Source of the DNA: Melastoma dodecandrum
Taxonomy: Eukaryota; Streptophyta; Magnoliopsida; Myrtales; Melastomataceae
Direction: 5' to 3'
Assembly: GCA_029817715.1 (NCBI GenBank)
Contig: JARUPY010000312.1
Location: 124,001-188,000, forward strand
DNA: 64,000 nucleotides
Shown here in pieces: positions 56,655 through 64,000 of this stretch. Numbering within the stretch: position 1 is the first letter of the stretch; each line of letters opens with the position of its first letter. Made by a program: the position numbers and the translations under genes. A model generated the notes under the pieces. That model had not been told where the DNA came from and did not search any database. It was given only the letters and a program-made list of their open reading frames with translations.

Positions 56655-58060
56655 TAGCGCCCCGGCTCCGGATAGGCCACCCCGGGCCGGACGGGCGCCC
56701 GGCGCCACGCGTGCCAGCGCGCCAGCAGCAGCGCCGCCACGGCGAAGAGGCCGGCCAGCAGCCCCGCCCAGACGCCCGCCGCCGCATAGGCGGGCGCCAG
56801 CAGCGCCGCCACCGGGACGCCGATCGCCCAATAGCCGACCGCCGCGATCAGCATCGGGACGCGCGTGTCCTTGAGGCCGCGCAGCATGCCGGCCAGCACG
56901 ACCTGGGCGCCATCGGCGACCTGGAAGGCGCCCGCGAGCGCGAGCAGCACCGTGGCGGTGCGCAGGACCGCGTCGGCATGGGGTTCCGCGGGATCGAGGA
57001 ACAGCCGCACCAGCGGGCCCGGTACGGCGATCATGGCCAGGGCCGTCGCCGCCATGGCGCCGAGGCCGAGCGCGAGGGCGGTCCAGCCGGCGCGCCCCAC
57101 CGCGGCGGCCTCGCCGGCCCCGGCCGCCCGCCCGACCCGCACCGCCACGGCCTGGCCGATGCCGAGCGGCACCATGAAGGTGAAGGAGGCGATCTGCAGC
57201 GCGATGGCATGGGCCGGCAGGGCGGGCGCGTCGTAATGGCCGACGAGCGCCGTCGCGGCCGTGAAGGCCCCGGCCTCCAGCATGATGCTGATGCCGATCG
57301 GCAGGCCGAGGCGCCAGAGCGCGCCGCAGGCGTCCCAGGGCGGCCGGGCGAGGCCGGCGGCGATGCGCAGGTCGCGCAGCCCCGGGGCCAGCACCACGGC
57401 GCCGGCCAGCGCCCCCGCCATGAACAGGTTGGACAGGGCCGTGGCGAGGCCCGAACCGGCCGTGCCGAGTGCCGGCAGGCCGGCGCCGCCGCCGCTCAGC
57501 AGGAGGTTCAAGCCCGCGTTGAGCACCACGGCGGCGAAGCCGGTGAGGACCGCCCAGCCCGGCCGCTCCAGCGCCGCCAGCATGGAGCGGAGCACGAGGT
57601 AGACCAGGACCGGGAGCAGGCCCCATTGCATGACGTGGAGGTAATCGGCGGCGGCCCGCGACAGGGCGGGATCCTGCCCGGCGGCGCGGAAGATCGCCTC
57701 CGCCTGCCACAGCACGGCCCAGATGGGCCCCACGATGGCGAGCGCGTTCCAGAACCCGCCCTGGACCACGCGCCGCGCCGCCGCGGCCGCGCCGCCGCCG
57801 CCCATGGCGCGCGAGATCAGCGGCGACACCGCCGCCGTGAGGCCGATGCCGAAGGTGAGGGCCACGTTGTAGAGGGCCAGCGCCAGCGTCACGGCGGCCA
57901 GCGCCTCGGGCGCGATATGGCCCACGAGGGCGGTGTTGGTCAGGTTCATCGCCATCTCGATGGCGTTGGTGACGACGAGCGGCACGCTGCGGGCGAGGCA
58001 GGCCCGGACCTCGTGGCGCCATGCGGCGGCGGTGCCACCGCGGGGCGTTGGGATGGACAT
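56654..58060 (-). CDS. MATE family efflux transporter
   Basis: 468 residues with about 12 membrane helices in two homologous halves. N-terminal half has LVVTNAIEMAMNLTNTALVGHIAPEALAAVTLA; the second half has LRLGLPIGISIMLEAGAFTAATALVGHYDAP in matching position. Exports cationic drugs or metabolites using a sodium or proton gradient; substrate unknown. The acidic/charged residues in helix 1 and 2 that couple ions are mostly present. No operon partner is obvious. Confidence 0.92.
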   Translation of the reverse strand: MSIPTPRGGTAAAWRHEVRACLARSVPLVVTNAIEMAMNLTNTALVGHIAPEALAAVTLALALYNVALTFGIGLTAAVSPLISRAMGGGGAAAAARRVVQGGFWNALAIVGPIWAVLWQAEAIFRAAGQDPALSRAAADYLHVMQWGLLPVLVYLVLRSMLAALERPGWAVLTGFAAVVLNAGLNLLLSGGGAGLPALGTAGSGLATALSNLFMAGALAGAVVLAPGLRDLRIAAGLARPPWDACGALWRLGLPIGISIMLEAGAFTAATALVGHYDAPALPAHAIALQIASFTFMVPLGIGQAVAVRVGRAAGAGEAAAVGRAGWTALALGLGAMAATALAMIAVPGPLVRLFLDPAEPHADAVLRTATVLLALAGAFQVADGAQVVLAGMLRGLKDTRVPMLIAAVGYWAIGVPVAALLAPAYAAAGVWAGLLAGLFAVAALLLARWHAWRRAPVRPGVAYPEPGR

Positions 58061-58225
58061 GCCCCGTCCTACAGGGGTCGGCGCCCGGGGGCCAGGGGGT
58101 GACGGGCCGGGGCATCGCGGCGGCCCGCCCAGCCTGTAAGTGATTATACCCCGATAACGTCACGGCTTTAAACGGGATCGGAAAGGGGGATCCTGGGATC
58201 CCGATCACCTGCGGATCCATCGTCC

Positions 58226-59140
58226 ATGCTCGTCTTCCTCACCGGTGCGACCGGCTTCATCGGCTCGGCCCTCGTGCCGGACCTCATCGCCGCCGGCCAT
58301 CGCGTCCTCGGCCTCGCCCGCTCGGAGGCCGGCGCCCGATCCCTCGCGGCGGCCGGCGCCGAGGTCCACCGCGGCGACCTCGACGACGTCGCCAGCCTTC
58401 GCGCCGGCGCCGCCGGAGCCGACGGCGTCATCCACACCGCCTTCGACCACGACTTCTCGAACTTTGCGGCAAATTGCGAGAAGGACCGGCGCGCGATCGC
58501 CGCGCTCGGCTCCGCGCTGGCCGGCTCGGACCGGCTGCTTGCGATCACCTCCGGCACCGGCATGGGCAGCGGCCCCCACGGCGAGCCCGCCACCGAGGAC
58601 GTCTTCAACACCGATCATCCCAATCCCCGCGTCGCCTCGGAACTGGCAGGGGCCGACCTCCTCGCCGCGGGGATCAACCTGTCGGTGGTGCGCCTGCCCC
58701 AGGTCCACGACACGGTGAAGCAGGGGCTCATCACGATGCTGGTCGCCCTCGCGCGCGAGAAGGGCGTCTCGGCCTACGTGGGCGAGGGCGCGAACCGCTT
58801 CTGCGCCGCCCACGTCTCCGATGTCGCGCGGCTTTACAGGCTCGCGCTGGAGCGCGGCGAGACGGGGGCCCGCTATCACGCGGTGGCCGAGGAGGGGGTC
58901 CCGCTCCGCGAGATCGCCGAGGTGGTGGGCCGGGGCGTGGGTGTGCCGGTCGCCTCCCTGGCGCCCGAGGCCGCGGCCGCGCATTTCGGCTGGCTCGGGA
59001 TGTTCGCGGGACTCGACCTTTCGGCGTCGAGCGCCCTGACGCGGGCGCGGCTCGGATGGCACCCGACCGGGCCCGGGCTGATCGCCGACCTGTCGGCCAT
59101 GGATTACGGGGCTGGCCCGGGACGAGAGCCCGTCCGATAG
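58226..59140 (+). CDS. Atypical SDR, NAD(P)-binding epimerase-like
   Basis: 304 residues from the ATG at 58226. The dinucleotide loop is LTGATGFIGSAL, followed by GDLDDVASL and a TSGTGMGSGPHGEPATE loop at the active-site position. Lys/Tyr of classical SDRs is not in the usual YxxxK form, so this is an atypical member (YbjT-like or dihydroflavonol-reductase-like). Substrate unknown. Divergent from the MATE gene across 165 bases. Confidence 0.86.
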   Translation: MLVFLTGATGFIGSALVPDLIAAGHRVLGLARSEAGARSLAAAGAEVHRGDLDDVASLRAGAAGADGVIHTAFDHDFSNFAANCEKDRRAIAALGSALAGSDRLLAITSGTGMGSGPHGEPATEDVFNTDHPNPRVASELAGADLLAAGINLSVVRLPQVHDTVKQGLITMLVALAREKGVSAYVGEGANRFCAAHVSDVARLYRLALERGETGARYHAVAEEGVPLREIAEVVGRGVGVPVASLAPEAAAAHFGWLGMFAGLDLSASSALTRARLGWHPTGPGLIADLSAMDYGAGPGREPVR

Positions 59141-59488
59141 GTCCGGCAGCACAGCCCCTGCGCCGCGGAGGCCAGATGCGGGGCCGGCCGAACGCGTCGG
59201 CCGCCGGCCGTAGCGGCGCCACCATCGCCACAGACTGCGACGGGCGGGCACGGTTTCGAGAGCGCGCGGGGGCGCGAGCCTCCGCGCTTGTCGCATGGAA
59301 TGCCGGGAGGGCCGCGAGATCCGGATCGCAGGCCCGCCATCCGCGCCACGGAAAGCGCCCCGACCTCCATCCCTGGATGTGGTGCCTCTCGGAGAATGCA
59401 ACGACATTGATCGGCCGTTAACCCGTCCCTGCGAGTGTCGGGCCTTCGGTGACGAGGGCCCGGGCGGGGCGGGGCACCCGGCCTGGAG
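59141..59488. other. Intergenic region, no gene seen
   Basis: 348 bases with G+C content like the host genes. Several short antisense frames are shadows. I find no repeat, terminator or promoter strong enough to list. Confidence 0.4.
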
Positions 59489-59497
59489 GTGGCGACG

Positions 59498-60290
59498 ATG
59501 GACGTGTCCGGCATCGCGAATGCGCCCAAGATCGCCTCCTGGATGGTCGACATGCTGTTCGGCCAGAAAGACGAGGCCAAGACCGAGACCCCGCCGCCCA
59601 CCGCTCCGACGCCGACCGTCACGGTGGCGTCCGGCGCCAAGCCCTCCGTCGCCGCCGCGACGGGCCAGGCCATCGCGAACTTGGCGGCGGGGGGTGGAGT
59701 TGCCGCGCCGGGTGGGTCTCAGAATATCGAACTGACAGTTGCACAGCTCAGGGAAAATATCATATCAAACGATAAAATGACGAGCTCTCAGATCACTAAT
59801 GCCCTTTATGCTGGGACGGGACTGTCGAGAGCCGACAATATCAACAACGGATCAACTGAAACATTCACGACCGCTATCAATGATGAAATCTTCAACTATC
59901 AGATAACCATTGATCACGCTAGCGATGCGTCTGTATCGCGCGATGCGGCCGACGGCCGCACAATGGAGAGCGTTCGGGGAAGCCGGCATCGAAGAAGATC
60001 GCTCCATGCTGAAGGCCTTTGAAGAACATAGGATGAGCTTTCAGAAGCTTTCCGATATTCCTGGACTGAACTATCAAGGTTATCCCATCTATGGCGGCCT
60101 GGAATCCTCAACCCCAATATCCGGGTCCATTCTCGAAACATACGATCAGAAAGCGATGAAGACGCTCCTCGGTAGCTTTGATGCAGTCAATCGTGGAGCG
60201 CTTTTGTCGATCGGCGGCGTCACAATGCTCGTCAAATGGACAGATTCTGGCAGCGGAGGAGCGGAGAAAAATACTGCTCCGAAAAAATAA
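59498..60290 (+). CDS. Unrecognised protein in AT-richer patch (frameshifted)
   Basis: Starts MDVSGIANAPKIASWMVDMLFGQ at 59498 (a GTG at 59489 is possible). The first 75 residues are host-like and Pro/Thr/Ala-rich (TPPPTAPTPTVTVASGAKPS), with no membrane or export signal. From about 59720 the DNA becomes markedly AT-richer and the protein turns into ordinary mixed residues. A frame change of one base is needed near 59930 (between ITIDHASD and RAFGEAGIEEDRSMLKAFEE). The 3' part ends PYSGSG-like, GSGGAEKNTAPKK. About 263 residues if joined. I cannot assign a family. Horizontal origin is a reasonable guess from the composition. Confidence 0.5.
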
Positions 60291-60434
60291 GTGGTTATTC
60301 AATAATTTTGTCAAGTCGTCGCCAATCATATTGCCATTGTAGCGAGAAAAATTATGTGGACGTGAGACCTTTGTGGGGCTCACCCCCGCATTTCGTTCAA
60401 TATTATTTTTATTTTGACATATTAGGCCATAGTT

Positions 60435-60956
60435 CTAATTATAGGTCTCGATAGAGAAGGACGCAGTGTAAGTGCAGGCCGCCGAACTGCTTCCGCAGCC
60501 GGGAGGATTTGCGACAACACCATGAAATTTACATCCTGGCTGCACGCGCCATCCGACCTTTGTGTATTTCCAAATGAACGCATAGGCTGTGGGTTTCGTC
60601 GAGGTTCCATCCTGATTGACGGTCCCACCCGAGATGGTGAACCCGCATTCGTTGCGGTTCGTCCCATTCGGCCACGCATAGCCCAGGTAGACCGTTGCGC
60701 TAGGGCTGGATCCCGTCGTGGTCGGCGGGACTGTCGCTGACGCGGTCACGCTGCCGCCATAGGACACCGATGTCGAGGACAGGACCGGGCAGCTCATCCC
60801 CGAGCAGGTCGACGGATCGAGCTGCGTCACCGGCTGACCGTTGCGTTGGAAGTTGTTGGTGATCACCCACTGGTCGGTGACGCCCGCCCGGGCGGAACCC
60901 GCAACGAGGGATGCGACGAGCGCGAGCGGCAGGACGGATCGGGGCAACGACGACAT
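60435..60956 (-). CDS. Exported Cys-containing protein of unknown function
   Basis: 173 residues from the ATG at 60956. Signal peptide MSSLPRSVLPLALVASLVAGSARAG. The mature part is Ser/Thr/Gly-rich with several Cys (TCSGMSCPVL, NECGF, PGCKF, PPGCGSSSAACTY), typical of a small beta-rich secreted protein held by disulfides. No domain recognised; pilin-like or coat-like is possible. Composition is intermediate between the AT-rich patch and host genes. Faces the gene at 59498 tail to tail. Confidence 0.65.
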   Translation of the reverse strand: MSSLPRSVLPLALVASLVAGSARAGVTDQWVITNNFQRNGQPVTQLDPSTCSGMSCPVLSSTSVSYGGSVTASATVPPTTTGSSPSATVYLGYAWPNGTNRNECGFTISGGTVNQDGTSTKPTAYAFIWKYTKVGWRVQPGCKFHGVVANPPGCGSSSAACTYTASFSIETYN

Positions 60957-61135
60957 GGAGATCTCCCAAGGCGGATCGCAAAAATTGCGACCGACCCAAA
61001 GATCTCTACTTTTTGTTGGTCACCTCACGAGCGCTCTCGTGCGCCACCGAAGACTTTCGATTGCATCGTTGCCGATCTGCAACGATGAAGACACGCCAGG
61101 ATAGGCGGATCTGCCCGGGGCCCGGGCGCGCCGCC

Positions 61136-62032
61136 TCACCCCGGCACGAAGAGCGCGATGGCGTCGTGCAGCACCTTGAAGGTGGCGGGGGTGCGGGTGA
61201 CGATCTCGCCGTCGGCGTTGACGGACCGGTGGCGCCGCGTCGCGACGCGGATCTCCGGGCCCGCCAGGGTGCGGATCTCGGTCCAGTCGCGGGTGCGGCC
61301 GCTGCGCAGCGCCGGCAGCAGCATCAGCAGCTTCCACGCGCTCTCGACTTCGAGGCTGTAGACGTCGAGGCGCCCGTCGTCGATGGCGGCGTCCTCGCTC
61401 ACCGTCATGCCGCCGCCGTAGTGGCGCCCGTTGCCGACCGCGAGGTGGATGGTGCGCGAGCGCGTCCGCGTGCCGCCCACGTCGATGTCGGCGTGGAAGG
61501 GCTGCAGGCGTCGCAACACCCTGAGGCCCGCCACCGCGTAGCCGAACGGCCCCCAGCGCTTCTTGGCGTCGCCCGTCAGCGCGTGGGTGAGGTCGACCCC
61601 GAATCCGAGGCTCGCCACGTTGAAGTAGGGCACGCCGTTGACCTCGCCGAGGTCGATGCGCCGCCGCCGCCCGGCCGCCACGACATCCACGGCGCCCGCG
61701 AGATCCATCGGCAGGCCGAGCGTGCGGGCGAGGTCGTTGGCGGTGCCGAGCGGCAGGATGCCGAGCGGCAGGCCCGTGTCGAGGATGCCGGGCGCCGCCG
61801 CGTTGATGGAGCCGTCGCCCCCGCCCACGACGACGAGGTCGACCGCCTCCCGGCGCTCGCGGATGCGGCGCGACACGTCCTCGCGCGACTCCGTGCGGGC
61901 CCGCTCCACCGCGATGCCGGCGGCGGCGAGCCGCGCCTCGGCCTCGTCGCCCGCTTCCCGCCCCGAGCGGCTGTGGGCGTTGACGATGAGGAGGGCGCGG
62001 CGGGCGGGGGCTTGGGCCTCTGAAGGGGGCAT
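61136..62032 (-). CDS. Diacylglycerol kinase-type lipid kinase
   Basis: 298 residues from the ATG at 62032. DAGK catalytic signature GGGDGSINAA at about residue 70 binds ATP, with PLGTANDLARTL next, and the C-terminal beta domain follows (GEVNGVPYFNVASLGFGVDL, then AVGNGRHYGGGM). YegS/BmrU-like enzymes phosphorylate diacylglycerol or phosphatidylglycerol. Cytosolic, membrane-associated. Not in an evident operon. Confidence 0.9.
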   Translation of the reverse strand: MPPSEAQAPARRALLIVNAHSRSGREAGDEAEARLAAAGIAVERARTESREDVSRRIRERREAVDLVVVGGGDGSINAAAPGILDTGLPLGILPLGTANDLARTLGLPMDLAGAVDVVAAGRRRRIDLGEVNGVPYFNVASLGFGVDLTHALTGDAKKRWGPFGYAVAGLRVLRRLQPFHADIDVGGTRTRSRTIHLAVGNGRHYGGGMTVSEDAAIDDGRLDVYSLEVESAWKLLMLLPALRSGRTRDWTEIRTLAGPEIRVATRRHRSVNADGEIVTRTPATFKVLHDAIALFVPG

Positions 62033-62108
62033 GGCGTCCTGGCGCGGGTGGGGCGGGGCGCGGGGCCCGACCGCCAGTCAACACCGAAGCCCCCGCTTTG
62101 TGCCGGGC

Positions 62109-62990
62109 TCAACCCTTCCGCACGGCCTCGATCACGGCGGAATAATCGCGCGCCGCACCGCCCGCCTCCGCGAAACGCGCGAAGATCTCCTGGGCGTGGC
62201 GCCCGAGGGCCGTGTCGGCACCCACCGCCTCGGCGGCCTCGCGCGCCAGCGTCAGGTCCTTCAGCATCAGCGCCGCGGCGAAGCCCGGACGGTAGCCGTG
62301 GTTGGCGGCGCTGGCCGGCACCGGGCCCGGCACGGGGCAGTGGTTGGTGAGGGCCCAGCACTGACCCGAGGAGGTCGAGGCCACGTCGAAGAGCGCCTGG
62401 TGCGACAGCCCGAGCTTCTCCGCCAGCACGAAGGCCTCGGAGATGCCCACCATCGTGATGCCGAGGATCATGTTGTTGCACATCTTGGCGGCCTGGCCGG
62501 CGCCCGGGCCCCCGCAGGCGACGACCCGCCGGCCCATGGCGGCGAGGACAGGCCGCGCCCGCTCCAGCGCCTCGGGCGCCCCGCCCGCCATGAAGGTCAG
62601 GGTGCCGGCCGCCGCGCCCGCGACGCCGCCCGAGACCGGCGCGTCCACCGACACGAGGCCGGCCGCCCCGGCGAGGTCGTGGGCGCGGCGCGCGGAGGCC
62701 ACGTCGACGGTCGAGGAATCGATGAGGAGCGCGCCCGCCGGCGCCGCCGCCACGAGGCCGCCCTCGTAGGCGGCGACGAGGTGTCGGCCGGCCGGCAGCA
62801 TGGTGACGACGACCTCGGCGCCGGCGGCGGCGGCGGCGGCCGATTCCGCCACGGGCACGCCGGCCCGCCGCGCCGCCGCCAGGGCGTCGGGGCTCAGATC
62901 GTAGCCCGCGACGGCGTGGCCGGCCTTGACGAGGTTCGCGGCCATGGGCGCGCCCATGTTGCCGAGCCCGATGAATGCGATGGCCGCCAT
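62109..62990 (-). CDS. mmsB: 3-hydroxyisobutyrate dehydrogenase-type oxidoreductase
   Basis: 293 residues from the ATG at 62990. Beta-hydroxyacid dehydrogenase family: FIGLGNMGAPMAANLVKAGH binds NAD, DAPVSGGVAGAAAGTLTFMAGG is the substrate-site motif, and the catalytic Lys sits in GAGQAAKMCNNMILGI. Best guess is 3-hydroxyisobutyrate in valine breakdown, but tartronate semialdehyde reductases share these motifs. The name mmsB is used on overall resemblance only. The IclR gene is next on the same strand, 90 bases upstream. Confidence 0.85.
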   Translation of the reverse strand: MAAIAFIGLGNMGAPMAANLVKAGHAVAGYDLSPDALAAARRAGVPVAESAAAAAAGAEVVVTMLPAGRHLVAAYEGGLVAAAPAGALLIDSSTVDVASARRAHDLAGAAGLVSVDAPVSGGVAGAAAGTLTFMAGGAPEALERARPVLAAMGRRVVACGGPGAGQAAKMCNNMILGITMVGISEAFVLAEKLGLSHQALFDVASTSSGQCWALTNHCPVPGPVPASAANHGYRPGFAAALMLKDLTLAREAAEAVGADTALGRHAQEIFARFAEAGGAARDYSAVIEAVRKG

Positions 62991-63081
62991 GGCGCCCCCT
63001 CCCGCTCCCGCGCGTCCCGGCGCCGGGGTCCGCCGAGTTGACCGGAGGTCCCGCCGGGCGTCAACCGGCCGGGATCCCCCC

Positions 63082-63873
63082 TCAGCGCGCCGGACGGTCC
63101 GGCGCCGAGAGGCGGCGCGCGCCCTCGACGAGGCGGGCCAGCAGCGCCTGCCGCTGCGCCTCCGGGCGGTCGGCCGGGACCACGAAGCAGAGCGTCGCCA
63201 CGGCGCGTCCGGCCGCGTCGCGCACCGGGGCGGCGAGGCAGCAGGTGAAACGGTCCGAAAGGCCGAGCGTCACGCAATAGCCCTCCTCCCGGGCGCGCGC
63301 GACGTCGGCCAGGAAGGCATCGGGCGCCACCGCCCGCCCGTCCGGCAGGCGGTAGTCCTCGGGCGGGATCAGGGCCGTGATCTCGTCGGGCGAGAGATGG
63401 CCCAGCAGGAGCCGGCCCGAGGCCGTCCAGGGCAGCGGCACCGGCACGCCGATGTCCGTCGTGATGCGGAAGAGGCCCCGGCCGCTTCGGCTGTCGAGCA
63501 CGACGTATTTGTCGCCCCGCAGCGCGCAGAGCTGCGCGGTGGCGTCGGCCTCGGCGGCCAGCGTTTCGAGCAGTTCGCCGGCGCGCCGCTGCAGCGGGTT
63601 GGTTTCCGCATAGGCGGCGCCGTAGAGCTGCAGGGCGCGGCCGAAGAAGACGGCGCCGTCCGCGTCCATGACTTCGAGGAGCTCGGCGGCGACGAGGCGG
63701 TTCACGAGGTTGTAGAGGGTCGAGCGCGGCGCGCCGAGGCGGCGCGCGAGCTCGCCCACCCGCACCGGCGCGCGGCTGCGCAGCAGCTCCTCCAGGATGT
63801 CGACGACGCGGTCGACGCCGCTCTGGCGGTCCGAGGCTGGCGCCGCCTCCTTCTGGGGCAACGGTCGGTTCAA
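63082..63873 (-). CDS. IclR family transcriptional regulator
   Basis: About 263 residues from a TTG at 63873 preceded by GGAAAGG; the frame is open back to an ATG at 63987, but that would run through the operator-like palindrome at 63938. Helix-turn-helix VRVGELARRLGAPRSTLYNLVNRLVAA, then the IclR ligand domain (GRALQLYGAAYAETNPLQRRAGELLETLA ... GLFRITTDIGVPVPLPWTASGRLLLGHLSP). Senses a small organic acid and acts on nearby catabolic genes; mmsB downstream is a candidate target. Its own target to the right lies beyond the window. Confidence 0.87.
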   Translation of the reverse strand: MNRPLPQKEAAPASDRQSGVDRVVDILEELLRSRAPVRVGELARRLGAPRSTLYNLVNRLVAAELLEVMDADGAVFFGRALQLYGAAYAETNPLQRRAGELLETLAAEADATAQLCALRGDKYVVLDSRSGRGLFRITTDIGVPVPLPWTASGRLLLGHLSPDEITALIPPEDYRLPDGRAVAPDAFLADVARAREEGYCVTLGLSDRFTCCLAAPVRDAAGRAVATLCFVVPADRPEAQRQALLARLVEGARRLSAPDRPAR

Positions 63874-63937
63874 TCCTTCGCCTTTCCGCGCAACATCGAG
63901 GCTTGACCCGCCGGGCCGACGGGACGTACAGTCCGGG

Positions 63938-63955
63938 TGTCCAGTATATGGGACA
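63938..63955. promoter_or_regulatory. Candidate IclR-type operator
   Basis: TGTCC, AGTATATG, GGACA: an 18-base inverted repeat lying 65 bases before the preferred IclR start, between it and genes transcribed to the right beyond 64000. Position suits autoregulation and control of a divergent operon. Confidence 0.5.
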
Positions 63956-64000
63956 ATCGTCCTGCCAACAAGACAGGCTGCGGGCATGTCCGCCGCGATC

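Noticed and set aside
60414..60443. TTGACA followed by an AT-rich hexamer at 17 bases, plus strand
   Set aside because: It points into the tail of a minus-strand gene with no plus-strand gene downstream; AT-rich sequence produces such matches by chance.
1..64000. CRISPR array or phage genes
   Set aside because: I saw no regularly spaced direct repeats and no capsid, terminase, integrase or portal proteins; the only mobile element supported is the ISAs1-type IS.

Overview
The window is chromosomal DNA of very high G+C content from an alphaproteobacterium, most likely a member of the Hyphomicrobiales and possibly Methylobacteriaceae-like. The grounds are a TrcR (DUF1013) cell-cycle regulator, a MucR/Ros-type regulator, a DUF1217 protein, choXWV and ugpBAEC transporters, the thrC-M16 peptidase-GNAT and carB-greA gene orders, and rhizobial-type palindromic intergenic repeats. 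Genus and species cannot be fixed from this sequence alone. There is no prophage, plasmid or CRISPR signal.

Layout. 0.3-7.5 kb: a TPR-GGDEF diguanylate cyclase, small exported proteins and a giant DUF1217 repeat protein. 7.7-16.2 kb: housekeeping genes (hemF, a flavoprotein, an ELM1-like protein, greA, carB, tRNA-Val with an intrinsic terminator). 16.3-19.3 kb: the choXWV choline/betaine importer. 19.5-25.7 kb: asparaginase, lysine biosynthesis (dapD, dapE), nitroreductase and a MaoC hydratase. 25.7-29.0 kb: thrC-M16 peptidase-GNAT. 29.4-32.2 kb: a protealysin-like M4 protease gene split by a complete ISAs1-family element, followed by its emfourin-type inhibitor gene. 32.4-39.6 kb: trcR, a VOC protein, an acyltransferase, a FAD monooxygenase, a broken esterase, a receiver protein and mucR. 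39.7-44.1 kb: ugpBAEC with a candidate Pho box. 44.2-47.4 kb: EEP phosphatase, an aspartyl-protease-like protein and a broken GNAT. 47.5-54.6 kb: three glycosyltransferases followed by a 1070-residue ABC/cyclic-nucleotide-binding protein whose ATPase motifs are degenerate, with a long inverted repeat in front. 54.8-59.1 kb: methyltransferase, aminotransferase, MATE pump, SDR. 59.5-61.0 kb: an AT-richer patch with two unrecognised genes. 61.1-63.9 kb: lipid kinase, hydroxyisobutyrate-type dehydrogenase, IclR regulator.

The most notable loci are the IS-interrupted protease with its surviving inhibitor gene (perfect 10-bp target duplication), and the glycosyltransferase/degenerate-ABC cluster, for which I can name no pathway.

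A caution runs through the whole window. At least 13 otherwise well-conserved genes, including hemF, choV, ugpA and ugpB, carry one or more single-base frameshifts, several in homopolymers. This pattern looks more like consensus error than mass gene decay. I give coordinates spanning both frames and state where each shift lies.
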